From: Shinisaurus crocodilurus
Taxonomy: Eukaryota; Chordata; Lepidosauria; Squamata; Shinisauridae
DNA: 64,000 bases
Assembly (NCBI GenBank): GCA_021292165.1
Contig: CM037880.1
Coordinates: forward strand, 137,394,564-137,458,563
Direction: 5' to 3'
Shown here piece after piece: positions 12,408-25,039 of the stretch. A program made the position numbers and the translations under genes. The notes beneath the pieces are model-generated. The model was not told where the DNA came from. It did no database searches and was given only the letters and a program-made list of their open reading frames with translations. Numbering within the stretch: position 1 is the first letter of the stretch; each line of letters opens with the position of its first letter.

Positions 12408-13041
12408 AAGGAAATCATTTTCCTTTCACTAGTCTATGGACAATGTGGCCAAATTTTCACTCTGTTTCTGCTTGAATGAGGAAGGATGGGATAACTCTGT
12501 ATGTGCTGTTTTTCAGTAAACACCAAATTAACACATGTCATCTACCAACCTATTGCTGCTGCTTTACAACTAAAGCTGCTTGTCACTAAAGGTATGAGTT
12601 TGCACCATGGATCCTGAGAGCAGCTTTGAACAAAGTGAAGGGCAAGGAAATGCAGATCACTCTCCTCATCTGTGTTAATATCCAGGACTGCCTTAAGTCC
12701 CAGGGCTTAGAGACTTTCCTATGCATGCACATTGCTACATGTGTGAGGGACCATGTTGCTGATTTGTATGCTTTATCACATCTCTCATTAAATATTTCCC
12801 CTTCTGGCATAGTCCCGTTGTCTTGAATGGGACAGCTAGAGTAGGTGTTCTGAGAGTTGTTACCTTGGGCACTCTTCTTTAGTCTCCTAGCAACAAGCAA
12901 CCAAATGTGTTATGAATTTAAAATGTACATAAATGGTAACTCCATGAAAGCTATTCATTCAAATTTGTACGGTTATGTGTTTGAAAAGTTGTCTCTATAC
13001 TACATTTTTTACTTGCATATGTTGTTGATTTCATTTTATAG

Positions 13042-13154
13042 GATGGTTTCATCTTATTTGGTACATCATGGATACTGTGCAACAGCAGAGGCCTTTGCTA
13101 GATCTACAGATCAGACTGTACTAGAAGAACTAGCATCCATTAAAAACAGACAAA
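13042..13154 (+). CDS. RANBP9: RANBP9 exon, LisH domain
   Basis: 113-nt exon after CATTTTATAG, followed by GTAAGC. It completes Lys, then reads [37 protein letters not shown], ending with the first base of an Arg codon. This is the LisH motif, a helical dimerisation module that RANBP9 uses within the CTLH complex. Confidence 0.95.
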
Positions 13155-13743
13155 GTAAGCTTGAACAAATACAAAAGGATTTAAATGTTCAAATATTAAA
13201 ATATTTTGCATAGTCTGACCTATAAATTTCAGTCTTGCAGTTGTCTCTAACCCTGATCAGTGGAATGGAAACTGCCAGTGGAACAGTTTTCCCCCTTCAC
13301 ACCCCCCCCACATGGGCCCCCAAATCTGCCCCAGAGTGCTGTGGGGCCCTCTACAGTAGATTTGGGAGGTGCAGAGGGGGCTACAGGGGGGAAGAGAGCA
13401 AGAGAAAGTCGTGTTGCACAAGTGGAAGTCCTCTTGCAGGATGTTGAATTTAAACCATGGAGTTCTGTTGCTCATTATTTTGTAAATCTGAGCAGTCAAC
13501 AGTTGTGTGATGAATTTGTTTTACTGCAGATGGTCTTCCATGGTAAAGAGAAAAATGTTTACCTAAATATAATCACCAAGGCTGTCACCAGATAAAGGAA
13601 TGGTTTAATTGCCCTTAACTGATCAGTTAATTGATTAAATGTAAATGAAGGTACATACTACAACTTCAGTATTGGTACATTCTTAAGTTATTGATGGATG
13701 TATAATTTACAATTTAGCCAGTAAAAGCTACTATACTGAGAGG

Positions 13744-14072
13744 CCATCTTTACTAGATGGTTCTAGTGTACTAGAACCAAAATTGCCTTAAAAATAAAGA
13801 ATTGTCTTAATCCTTTGCCCTACCAATTAGCTTTGGGTCTCTGTAATTTAATCAAAGCTGTAGTTAATTCACCTATTCAGTGCACTCATTATTGAACTTA
13901 GAGGGATATTTTTGAGTAAAATACTTGGGATTTCTCTGCATAGCTTTCAGCCATAATATTTAATTAGTCTTAGAGTTTTGCCTTAAGTTTTTCTCCTTTC
14001 TTTATTTTTCTCCTTTCTTTATTTTTAAGGCAATTTTGGTTCTAGTACACTAGAACCATCTAGTAAAGATGG
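13744..14072. repeat. Inverted repeat with near-identical 56-bp arms
   Basis: Arm 13744-13799 (CCATCTTTACTAGATGG...) and arm 14017-14072 are reverse complements with no difference that I can see, around a 217-bp spacer. Each arm itself has an inner palindrome GGTTCTAGTGTACTAGAACC. The spacer holds a tandem doublet of TTTCTCCTTTCTTTATTT. It may be a MITE or a local inverted duplication. Confidence 0.75.
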
Positions 14073-15212
14073 TTTTTATTTGCTTATTGTTTTAATATGT
14101 ACTTGGAAGTCTGTGAACTGCTTTGTAGGTCATCTTTGTCAAAAGACAGGATCCAAATAGTTTAAAAAAGCAGACAGTGAGTGTGTAGAAAATGGAGGAA
14201 AGATGCTGATTTGTAAATTTATATATTTGTTGCAAACATTTCCAGCACAAACATAATCTTTTTGCTTGCTGTTCTTTTAAGTTGTAGGTTAATAAACTTT
14301 AAAGACACAATCCAGCAAAAGTTAGGAACTGTTAAGTCCCATTGATTCCAGTAGGAAATCTTATTTATGTTTAATGTACTAAGCTATCAAGGGTCCAATT
14401 TACCCCTGTTGAAATTAATGGGACTGTAAAGCTACACAACTCCTAAACGAATTGGAGTCTATTCTATTCCCAGTGGTTTCTCCAAATCGGATAGAGAAAT
14501 AACATAGCATTTTGCCCATATAATAAATTCCATTTTTCTGGTTATACCACTTCATCAGTACTAAAATAGCTTTTTTAATTTGTTTATTTTTGTTTTTGCT
14601 GTACGTTCCTGGGTGTACAACAACAAAAGCATCACAAAGCATCTGCATAGGGTCTGTTAGACACCAGGAGTAACTCTTACCCTGTGGGGTTAATTCTACT
14701 GTCTTTATCTTGATACTACAGGGATTAACACTTTCATACTGCAAACTTTGCAACACTGATTTTTAAATTTCTAATATTCTTAGTCAGGGGGAAAACCCTA
14801 TCAGGCTATTGGGGTACTACATTGGACCCTTTTTGTTCTGTATTATGAGCAGTATTTTACCTAGGTGTTTTTTGTTTTCTCTTTTGTTTGTTCTGTTTTC
14901 TCCTTCAGGGCTTCTGATTGCCCAATGAGGAATGTGCATTGGACCCCAAATGTTTTGTGTAAGACATTTTTGCAATGTGATACCAATGAAAACATTTTTG
15001 TGTGAGTTAAACTGGAGTCATTTCGAAATTGATCATTAACTTTATTTCCAGCTAGGATTTTAAAGGGGTTTGTTTGATTGATACTGTAAAAAAAAAAAAA
15101 AAAAGGTGTGCAAGGGTTTTCATTGAATTCAGTGGGACTCAGAAGTGCCCAAATGTGTCTGAATTGTCCCCTAAAGTGTACTTTTCAAACTGTTATTTTT
15201 TTGCTTTTGTGA

Positions 15213-15326
<114 letters not shown>

Positions 15327-15864
15327 TAAGTCTTCAAGTAAAGCAAATGCCTATTATTAATTAGCTGCCCCATCTGGAGCAGTGGGTGCGGGTGGTATGT
15401 GTGTATGTATTATCATGACTTTCCAGCTTCCATAGTAACAGATTAACTTGTTGATTATCTAGGGCAGGGGTAGGCAAACATTTCAGTCCACAGGCCCACT
15501 TGTTTTTGTTTTGTGCCAAGGGCACATTTGTCCTGCGGTCATTTGGGCCTGCACACATTTTTTGCCTAGATTCTCTTTCCTTGCTCCTCCCACGCTGCGA
15601 TTCTCTCTCTTCTTGCCCCACCCAGGCACTGGGAGTCATCAAATGGTTGTATTGCAGCGAGTGATACACTGGGGTGGAGGGGGATATACTGGTGGAAGAA
15701 GGGGCTCCTATTCTACAAAAATTATACATGTCACTGACGTTCATTTATGTTAAATAGCAGCAAAACTACAGGCATTTAAATCTTCAGTAATGCTGAGAGT
15801 GGGCTTAGATTTTTGAAATTTTTATCTTAGCTCCATAAACTAACTCTTCTCTCATGCTTCCTAG

Positions 15865-16055
15865 GGTACGCCAGTTCATAGAAATGGTCAATGGTACAGA
15901 CAGTGAAGTACGATGCCTAGGAGGTCACAGTCCAAAATCTCAAGATAGTTATCCTGTTAGTCCTCGATCATTTAGTAGTCCCAGTATGAGTCCCAGCCGT
16001 GGAATGAATATTCACAGTCTAGCAACAGGCAAAGGAAGTAGTACACATTGTTCTG
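15865..16055 (+). CDS. RANBP9: RANBP9 exon, CTLH end and Ser-rich linker
   Basis: 191-nt exon after CTTCCTAG, followed by GTAAGT. It reads VRQFIEMVNGTDSEVRCLGG, then the Ser/Pro-rich SPKSQDSYPVSPRSFSSP, SMSPSRGMNIHSL and ends HCS with the first base of Gly. The Ser/Pro stretch is a probable disordered, phosphorylatable linker. Confidence 0.95.
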
Positions 16056-16837
16056 GTAAGTTTAAGGTGCCTGAAGGAGGTGTTATACAGAAGTATTTAT
16101 TTTCAGAGTCTTCAGAATTTTGTGTCCATCTGTCTACTAGCATATGGAATAGTTTGTGTTATGGTTGGTATCCTGTAGTGTTGGATGAAGAGTTCTCCCT
16201 TTGCTCTTCTTGGCAGTAACTACTTAGGGGGTTATTTTTTCTGTACCTACTGTTGCAGCTGTGGGGATTGTCATGTTAGCAGTCCTCATGGTGTTTAACC
16301 TAGGGCAACTGTATGGAAAGCTGCATGCATGGTTCTAGCATTCTAGGACAACATTGATAGTACTCTGTTGAACACCAGTCTAGAAACTTAGGGGTGGGGG
16401 CACCAACAACTAGGACTGGTGGAGAAGGGGGGCTCACACTCCACTATCCACTACAGTTCTTGCCACTGCCCTCTGTTTGACAAGCAAATACATATCAAAG
16501 AGAGGAACCCTTTCCTCAATCAGAGGTTCTGGCCTCAGCATGGCTGTCTAGCAGGTAGAAGGAATGGTCTCTCCTTCAGCACCCCACTCGTTTGTATGCT
16601 TTTGAGGCAACTGTGGAGCAAATAATGGATAGCTTGTTCATGCTTTGTTGAGGAGGGGGGACTACAGGAGGAGAGCCCTCCTTCCAGCTCCAGCTGCCCA
16701 TCAGGTGACCTGAGATTGGAGGTTAGCTTGCCCTCTCCAACTTGTTTGCATGATGCAATGTATGGACTTACATATGTGTGACATAAGAAATTCAGATACT
16801 ACTGTTGTTCTAATAATTTTCACTTTTTTGGTTTTAG

Positions 16838-16985
16838 GTTTTGAAAGTAGTTGCAGTAATGGAGTGATATCGAACAAAGTACATCAGTCTTACTGTCACA
16901 GTAAACATCAGTCCACAAGTTTGAACGTACCAGAACTCAATAATATAAATGTAACACGATCACAGCAGATTAATAGCTACTCCAG
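16838..16985 (+). CDS. RANBP9: RANBP9 exon, low-complexity linker
   Basis: 148-nt exon after GGTTTTAG, followed by GTAAGT. It reads FESSCSNGVISNKVHQSYCH, SKHQSTSLNVPELNN, INVTRSQQINSYS and ends in phase 2. This Ser/Asn-rich section is less conserved than the domains but clearly RANBP9 rather than RANBP10. Confidence 0.92.
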
Positions 16986-17986
16986 GTAAGTATATTCAAT
17001 CCAGTCTGAGGCTACTGCTCTTCATCCAGCACTGTTTGTTTACCCATTATGTAAGCTAGTATTGTACTGATTTTTCTGGTATCAGCAGTTAGTTATCGCT
17101 GGCTTCAGTACCCCCTCTCTCCCTGGTGGGCAAAAAGGTGGGCTACATATCTAATATTTTTCTCTGTGCTTTTAGTGTGTGTGTATATACATATAAATAT
17201 GTTTGCCATATTTATAAGGAGTCTATCATAATTATTACCTGCATTGAACGTAAAAGTGGATAAATGAGAAACTGTATTTTCAGTCAGAGCTCTAATTTTT
17301 GGTATACTAAGAAAATCAGGCCCATCACCAGTGCATGGCATACTTGGGCAAGTGAAAGGGCCCCGGCTGGCTCATTGCCACCACTAGGGTTACAGAGTGG
17401 CAGTAGCTGCCTGCAACCTACTTGCCCATGGCGGCAGTCAGGAGGGACTGGCAGCTGTGGTTGTGTGCATATGCCAGGGGTGGTGTAATCAAGATGGCAA
17501 TGCCTGCGCTAGCCATGCAGGACCAGAGCTCTGCTCAGTAGCGTGGGCAAGCAGACAATATGATCGCCAGCTAGTAAGCTGAGAGGGATGAGCACCAACA
17601 GGGAGAGATGGGGGGTTGGTCACTGAAGGCAGCTTGCCAAGGGACCCCCGAAACCTGGTGCCAGGCCTTTTTTATGTCCTTGAGCCACCATTTGTCGAGG
17701 CTTCTTCATAGTGAGTATTAGATTATTATGTAACTTTCTCATGCTTCAATAATAACATTCTTAGTAACACTACTTTGCAATGTAAGAGAGACCAAATACT
17801 CACCCCAGTGTAGTTTATATCATCTGCCAAGTGCCGTGTGGGTGTATAACCATACATAATACGTGGGCATGTTGTGCATGAATGTTTGTTCTCCCCCCCC
17901 CCCCCAGTCGTATTGAGACATAGATGAAACATGAGACCCAATTGCAAAGGTTTACACAGTTAATGATGCATTTCCCCTCTTCTCAG

Positions 17987-18108
17987 CAATGATGTAGATA
18001 TGGAAACAGATCATTACTCCAATGGGGTTGCAGAGACATCATCCAATGGCTTCCTAAATGGTAGTTCTAAACATGACCACGAAATGGAAGAATGTGACAC
18101 AGAAATGG
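17987..18108 (+). CDS. RANBP9: RANBP9 exon, acidic linker
   Basis: 122-nt exon after TCTTCTCAG. It reads SNDVDMETDHYSNGVAETSS, NGFLNGSSKHDHEMEE and CDTEM, ending with one base of the Glu codon. The donor is GTCTGC, weaker than the usual GTRAG, but it is the only position that keeps frame with the next exon ([10 protein letters not shown]). Confidence 0.9.
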
Positions 18109-18179
18109 GTCTGCAGCAATATATTACTTACATATTTTAATATTACCATTGCTTTTTATTGTTTACTTGTAATGATTTC

Positions 18180-18385
18180 CAAATGAAATGTAGGCACTGT
18201 CTTAGAGTGCAATCCTATACATTTATCTGAAATTAAGGCCCTTTCTGTTTAATGAGGCCCATTTCCAGGTACTTCTGCACAGGACTGCAGCCTTATAGTG
18301 CAATCCTATATGTCTATTCAGAAGCCTTATTGGGTTCCATGGGACTTTCTTCCATGTAAGCTGTGTATAGGATTGCAACATTATT
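18180..18385. mobile_element. MITE of the CAATCCTAT-ended type
   Basis: It begins AGAGTGCAATCCTATACA and ends GTATAGGATTGCAACA, with an internal second GTGCAATCCTATA near 18298 and TGGGTTCCATGGGACTT. Ends of this kind recur many times in the window, indicating an abundant small inverted-repeat family. It may be two copies fused. Confidence 0.5.
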
Positions 18386-18502
18386 TAAACTGTTCCTTTA
18401 CCAAAGTGCTAATTAGTTGTAGTGGGGAGGCATCATAAACATCATAGATAAGCCCCAAATAGTGAATGGTTCCCACCACCACTATTCTTTTGACTAATTA
18501 AC

Positions 18503-19156
18503 AGCACGATCCAATATGGCTGCCCGTAATCCTCCAAACTCTGAGGTCTGTTTGTTTGCTTGTTAATTAATTATATTTATACCCCAGCTTTTTTCCTGCA
18601 AGGAACCCAAGGCGGCTTACATAATCCTCCTGCACCTCTCCATTTTATCCTCACAACAACCCTGTGAGGTACGTTAGGCTGAGAGTCAGTGACTGGCCCA
18701 AAGTCATGGCCGAGTGGGGATTTGAACCCGGATCTCCTGAGTCCCAGTCCAACACTCTCACCACTACGCCACACTGGCTCTCGATTACAGGCATCCTATT
18801 GAGGACAGAAAGAGCGCGGAGGCGAAGGTCACTTCTGTGCTTCTCCCGCGCTGCAAAAGACTTAGACGGCCAATATTGGCCATCTGAATCTTTTGCGCTT
18901 GCTCCTGGGGACAGACTGAGGATAGATTGTATCCTGGCAGAGCCTCACTCCCCCCCTTCCCCTGGAACACCTACCCAGTGCTGGCTCCGAGGTCAGTCTT
19001 GCAACCTCAGAGCCACAGCCAGCACAGAGGGAAGGCGTTCCAAATGCAGAATCCTTGCTCCGACTTCAGAACACTTTTCCGAGGTCGGAGCTGGGACTCC
19101 GAATTATCCTATGGCCATCTAGACAGCATCTAGCAGCCATAGGATTGTGCCCGAAA
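18503..19156. mobile_element. DNA transposon remnant interrupted by a CORE-SINE
   Basis: The left end reads GCACGATCCAATATGGC and then CCCGTAATCCTCCAAACTC; the right end reads CATAGGATTGTGCCCG. The left end matches the reverse complement of the right end of the element at 26592-27033. A minus-strand CORE-SINE (18555-18785) sits inside, so the SINE landed later. Confidence 0.5.
18555..18785 (-). repeat. MIR-type CORE-SINE
   Basis: On the minus strand it starts GAGCCAGTGTGGCGTAGTGG (A-box region), has GGGTTCAAATCCCC (B box), then the core with CACAGGGTTGTTGTGAGG shared with mammalian MIR, and ends in an AT-rich L2-like tail. It is nearly full length, which fits the known late activity of MIR-like SINEs in squamates. 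Confidence 0.75.
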
Positions 19157-19219
19157 TGAGTCAATATATAGTCAAAGTCAAACACCATGTGTTTGTCACT
19201 GATGTGCTGTATTAAGTGA

Positions 19220-19411
<192 letters not shown>

Positions 19412-19619
19412 TGATTTATTCCTTTCACACATGAATCACTGGTAATACGATGAGTTTACATTCCAAGTTCTCAAATGCAGCCCAATCCATGCCATGGAAG
19501 TAGCGTAGGGAAAGGGAACACTGTCAGCTATGCTGAGCTAAGTTCTCAGTGCAACAATGTTGTGCAGCTATTTCTTTGTCAAGGAGTAGACCAAATAACA
19601 AAACAAGTAGTACAATGTA

Positions 19620-20218
19620 CCGTATTTTTCGCTCCATAAGACGCACTCCCCCCTCCCAAAAAAATAGGGGGAAATGTCTGTGCGTCTTATGGAGCGAATA
19701 TTGTTTTAAAAAATTTTTTAGCTTGCTTCTGCTGGTTGGGGAAGAGTGGAGGGCTGGGGGTGGGCAAGCCCCCACCTCTCAGCTGATTCCCCGCTGAACA
19801 GCTGATTTAATATTTATTTATTTATTTTTTACTAACTTGTGCTGGTCCGGGGGAAGAGCAGAGGGCTCCTGGGTGGGCGGGGCAAGCCCCCGCCTCTCAG
19901 TTGATTCCCCGCTGAACAGCTGATTATTATTATTTTTTTACTAACTTGTGCTGGTCCGGGGGAAGAGCGGAGGGCTCCTGGGCAGGGCGGGGCAAGCCCC
20001 CGCCTCTCAGCTGATTCCCCGCGGAACAGCTGGTTTTTAAAAAAAAATTTTTTTACTAACTTGTGCTGGTCCGGGGGAAGAGCGGAGGGCTCCTGGGCGG
20101 GGCGGGGCAAACCCCCACCTCTCAGCTGATTCAAAAAAAATATTTTTTTTGTTTTTTAACATACCATGCCGTAAGTGCGTCTTATGGTCCGGTGCGTCTT
20201 ATGGCGCGAAAAATACAG
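19620..20218. mobile_element. TA-flanked DNA transposon with internal GC-rich tandem repeats
   Basis: Flanked by TA on each side (19618-19619, 20219-20220). The left end CCGTATTTTTCGCTCCATAA pairs with the right end TTATGGCGCGAAAAATACAG, and both carry the inner sequence AAGACGCAC. The interior has about four copies of a unit of roughly 100 bp containing CTTGTGCTGGTCCGGGGG and CCCGCCTCTCAG. No transposase. The TA target and short ends fit a Tc1/mariner-like MITE. Confidence 0.75.
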
Positions 20219-20642
20219 TATGTCTGAAAAGCAGTTCAACGTGTTTTAGGTAGAAATGGTTGGAAATTGTGCCAGCTTTTTCATTTTGCATCAGTCCGTG
20301 TAGGAATGAATTGTATCACACTTGGGAATGTAGTGGAAAATTCCAATATAGAACTTATTGTGGAGAATCACTAAATGAAACCAGCTTCCTGTCTTAAACA
20401 CTTCAGTTCAGCCACCTCTCAACTAGTTAGCAAGCACTTGATCTCTTGCTGTGAAGTATATAGGAAATGATTCTTTTTAATGATTTCAAAGACTTTTTAA
20501 AAGACGTATTTGGAATTTGTTTGGGCAAATATTGTGATACACGTACCATGGCAGTTCTTTGAGCAAGATAAAAATACAGAAAATATCCTTAGTTTATTTT
20601 AACTGGGTAGAACTTTGTAAACTTTAGTAATGACAAAATTAA

Positions 20643-20798
<156 letters not shown>

Positions 20799-21944
20799 TA
20801 GAACATTTATTAAGGTAAGTTAAGCTGAAAGCAGTTCTATTATAGGTCATGAATTGTGAAATTTATGGTGACCCATAACATTCTGTGGTACAAACAAATG
20901 TTGAAAAAAATTCACTTGCCAGTAAATGTCCAAATTATACCCTCATTTCCTTCACTAACTGGCTTGGGGTATTTACTATGCCATAAGTATAAATACCAAA
21001 ACAAAGCCTAATTACACAAGTTTTAACATTTCCACTGGGTTCCTTAAGAATCTTAACCTGGTGAACGTTGATGTTTAATGGTTTTGATATTTTACAATAC
21101 AACACATATCTAGTCAGATAACCACAGGCAGAACAATCCTACCTTCTTGAGGGGAGGGAATGAGATCTTTGGTGCAGCCACTATCACATCTAGAGCCCTG
21201 CCAGCTCGGGGATAATTATTTCCGCTCCTCCCACCCTCTGGATTCTTTTGAGTTTCCCTTTCTATTGACTAGAATGGGAGGGAATTAAGCATGTCAGCTC
21301 CAGAGCTGGTGTATTTTTTCAACCTGTCTGGGGAAACAAGGCGGCTTTGGCTCCTGCAGATCCATGGCCTCCCCCAGAATGCCCTATTCTTGACTCCTCT
21401 GTATGCACAAGACTACCACAGTGCCAGTGACAGCAGCCAAGCTTCCTGCTGTTGCACTGGGCGAGGCCTCTGACTGCAGACCTCCCTGTCCAACCATAGA
21501 GAAGGTGCTCCACAGTAACATACAGCTTCTCAGTTGCCCTCCCCTGGAGTTTAGGATTGGGAATTACTTGAAATTAGTATCCGAGATGTTGTCCTGGCAA
21601 ATTTGCTTTGCCTGTAACTGAGATGGTACAAGTGTTTATGCCTCCTCTACCGCTCTCAGAACTTTCATAATCCAGTTCTTTATCTTCTTCTACTAAGAAA
21701 TTACTGCATTTATGAAGTGTTGAGGACATCAACATTTTGTTACAGTATTACAGTACAGTATTCTTGGTGTGTTAAATTAAAAATATAACCGTTGGAAATG
21801 TCAGCCCTTATTTCGAGTTGGGGATGTTCAAAGAATTTTTATTAAAACCCAATTTGGTTACTAGGTGCAGGGGTTTTCTAGAAAAAAGTCATTTAAGATA
21901 GGAGTACAACTTAATTATAAACGTGCATTGTTGAATCTTTCCAG

Positions 21945-22075
21945 AGACACACAATCTACCAAAGCAACCGCCGCTTGCTCTTGCAATGGGACAGGCTTCA
22001 CAGTGTCTAGGATTGATGGCCCGGTCAGGAATTGGATCCTGTGCATTTGCCACAGTGGAAGATTATCTACACTAG
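21945..22075 (+). CDS. RANBP9: RANBP9 last exon with stop codon
   Basis: 131-nt coding part after CTTTCCAG. It reads [35 protein letters not shown] and ATVEDYLH, then TAG at 22073-22075. All known vertebrate RANBP9 proteins end VEDYLH, so the stop is placed with confidence. Confidence 0.96.
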
Positions 22076-22841
22076 CTATGCATATGAAGATGTCCGAGGT
22101 GTATAATGTGGCATATATTCAACATGAAAGTAGACCAGCTCTGCCAATTGGAGTTTGGATTTTTTTTTAATTATGTACTAAGGACAGGTCTGTTGCTTTA
22201 CATTGCTTCCTAGTTTACAGCATGACGCAAATGATTTTCTAAACTACTGTTAGGAGAAATTTTCCATCTTTAACTAGAGTTAAATATCATCAGTAACATC
22301 AGATTGACAAACCCTTGAATTGTTCCAAACAAACCAAAAAAGTTCTGCCTTCGTGGAAGGTGGGGCAAAATAGATAATGTTGTGGATGTGTTAGTATGTG
22401 GGTGATGTAAACTTCAAGCAGGATAATTTGCCAACTTCCACCCCATTATTACATAGATCAATCAGTGTAATTTGCAAAATGCATAAGTACCTGACAGTTT
22501 GGCTGTATAGTATTGATGGGAAGAAATATTTTTAATGTGTACTGTAAAACTTGAAATACTCAGGAGCTGAGTGAATATGTTTGTTGCTACTTACAATCTC
22601 AACCTGTTTCCTAGTGGTTTTTGTTTTAACATGGTCTTTTCAACTCTGTTTCCTGTTTAACTGCAGACAACTTATGTTGTAGACTCACCTGTTTAACTGT
22701 TGTATTATAACAGTATTACATGTCAACACAGTGTGGTTATGGCCTATTTATATAAAAACCAAATATTTAGTCAATTTCAGTCTTAATTTAATCTTTGTAC
22801 ACCCTGCATTTTTAAAAGTGCTTAAATGAGTACTCTATTGC

Positions 22842-22847
22842 AATAAA
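22842..22847 (+). terminator. RANBP9: RANBP9 poly(A) signal candidate
   Basis: AATAAA about 770 bases after the stop, in an AT-rich 3'UTR. A second AATAAA lies at 23197-23202. I cannot tell from sequence which is used. Confidence 0.45.
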
Positions 22848-23196
22848 ATGTAGTGATATCATAATTAACCAGCCATTAAATACTTCTACATATGGTAGGA
22901 TGGCTTACCTTACCTCTTTGCTTGTGTTGCGTTTTTGACTTGAGTAGGTGAACTTCGGTATCTGCATTAAGTGTCATGTGCTGGAACATGGTCATGTTAC
23001 TCAATCTGACCAGGACTGATTTGCTTGTGTTAAAAGGATGAAAAAGACAGAGGTGCCTGCATTTAGATTTTGTGTGTCTCTCAAAAATAAGATGAGTTCA
23101 GTTAATAATATTGAAGTAGCACCATGTGGTTGGTTAGCAAAGATTTTTTTTTATTTTCATAATGTATCTATTCTGTGTTCTGCAGCATAGATTCAA

Positions 23197-23202
23197 AATA
23201 AA
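23197..23202 (+). terminator. RANBP9: RANBP9 second poly(A) signal candidate
   Basis: AATAAA about 1.1 kb after the stop codon, just before a TG-rich stretch (GTGTGTGCGTGC) that looks like a downstream GU-rich element. This favours it as the distal cleavage site. Confidence 0.5.
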
Positions 23203-25033
23203 GCAGGACTGTGTGTGCGTGCTAAAAAACTGAAATGCTACACCTAGGTAATTCAAGATCTATGCCAAAGAATAGTGAATTCTGTAATCCGTATAAATTG
23301 AGCAAATTCATTTACTTTTTTTTAACTTTGCATAATCCTTCGCAATTAATCTTGATTATCCCTACCTTTGTGGCTTCTAAGCTTTCAGTAGGTAATGCTT
23401 TCAAGCATATCCTCGCAGCCATAAAACCTAAAGTTTAAAAATAAAAGCTGATTCTCAAAAAGTAAAGTTATGAAACCCACCACCATGTTCTGTACTCAAT
23501 TGTATCTCTGCAAGAGCTTTCAATCCCTCCCCTCACACACAATACCAAAAGTGAGTGGTGTGAACAAGAGATTTTACTAGTCTGCTTTGCACAGGCACTT
23601 CCACTTCTTTGCTGGAGATATCCAAGCCATAGCAGCAGATTGGTCTGGATATGAGCTGTCAGCTAGTGCTAATGATCATCAGAGTGAAACTTGAAGCTTT
23701 TCCTTGGTGTTTTTACTATTCAAGAATCACCTACACAAGTCCTGAAGCAAGACATGCCTAGGTAATGCTTAAGAGCAAGTTGTAAAACCCCTTTAACTGC
23801 ACCAAGGGTATATTTGCACTGTTTTGGAAATAATTTTTAGATTAGCAAGGTCCTCAACACTCTACACTCAGTTTCTCTGGGACCTCCTATGACTGCATTT
23901 TAGTTAGCTGTTTACCTATACAGTCCTAGAAGCAGTGTACTGTCATTTGAAAAAGGAAAAAAAAACCTTTCACAATCTATCTAGAGTTAGGTAACTCAAA
24001 TATAGCTAAGAACTATCTTTTTTCACCAAATTTCATTTGAGAAAATATGCTCAGCCCCAAAAGCAGCTATATTAATATAGGCATATTTACTTGTTTTGCC
24101 TGAAAATCACATTGGTGAAACTGAAGAAAGTTTCATTAAACCCACCTGCTTTCCATGCTTATCAACTTCTTAAGAAATGAAAGCTAGTACAGATGTATTT
24201 GGAATGCAACATGATTTTTCATACGTGTGAAGTACAACAGAATCTCCAAAAGCAAATACCTTTTATGTGGACTTACCAAAATTCATACATAAGCCAGCAT
24301 GGTACAAAAGGGAAAAGTATACAAGTCAGACAGGGGTCGAACTTGGGTTAGTTGCTCTCCTTTAACCTTAACTACCGGTACCTCTCACTATTTGGGATAA
24401 AATGTGGAAGACATCAAGTACACCACACTGCACTGTTTAGAGCAGGGGTGTCAAACCTCTTGCAGCCCAAGAGCTGAATTAATTTTGGAGACACTCGGGA
24501 TGCATTCCAGGGGTGGGCGGGGCCAAAGGCAAAATGGGGCAGGACAAAATACCAGCATATTTTAGCTTAGACCTCTTACTGCCAGTAAGTAAACCTTAGG
24601 AGAGACATTTCAACCAAATAGAATGGGTGGGGGGAACCTACAAAACCCAGGAAACCGCCAAATGACCAATGGGACAGAGAAAGGGATTGGGGCCAAGGAA
24701 ACCGGCATGGTCATCTAGGGAACTTCTGGAGAGCCGGACTGGGACCCAAGGTAAGTCAAATTTGGCCCAGGGGGCTGAAGTTCAACACCCCTGACTTCGA
24801 GGAAGGGCAGGATAAAAGCCCTCAGCCAGCTACAACACTGTTTAATATATTGAAGTCATTTTGTAGCATCTACACAATTTGGCTTGTGAAGCCAGCTTTT
24901 CAACAAGAAAGGAAAATATACCACTCATTTAAGCCCCCCCCATCACCCCAAAACTTAGTACGTTAGATTTACTGTAGATTCCATGGAAGAGAAGGAATAC
25001 TCAAGTAAAGAGTTTAGAAGACCTAGAACAAAG
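23203..25033. other. Convergent intergenic gap RANBP9-NOL7
   Basis: Between the RANBP9 poly(A) candidates and the NOL7 3' end I see no gene. The one recognisable insert is the hAT-like MITE at 24446-24796; the rest is AT-rich and unremarkable. Confidence 0.6.
24446..24796. mobile_element. hAT-like MITE
   Basis: It begins CAGGGGTGTCAAACCTC and ends GTTCAACACCCCTG, a terminal inverted repeat typical of hAT elements. The flanking 8 bases (GTTTAGAG / ACTTCGAG) match at 5 of 8 positions, as expected for a decayed 8-bp target duplication. No coding sequence. Confidence 0.7.
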
Positions 25034-25039
25034 TTTAAT
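25034..25039 (-). terminator. NOL7: NOL7 poly(A) signal candidate (ATTAAA)
   Basis: On the minus strand this reads ATTAAA, about 215 bases after the TGA stop. No closer AATAAA is seen. This variant hexamer is the second most common animal signal. Confidence 0.4.

Noticed and set aside
18664..18775. tRNA gene (A and B boxes present)
   Set aside because: The boxes belong to the head of a CORE-SINE; there is no complete cloverleaf and the MIR core follows directly.
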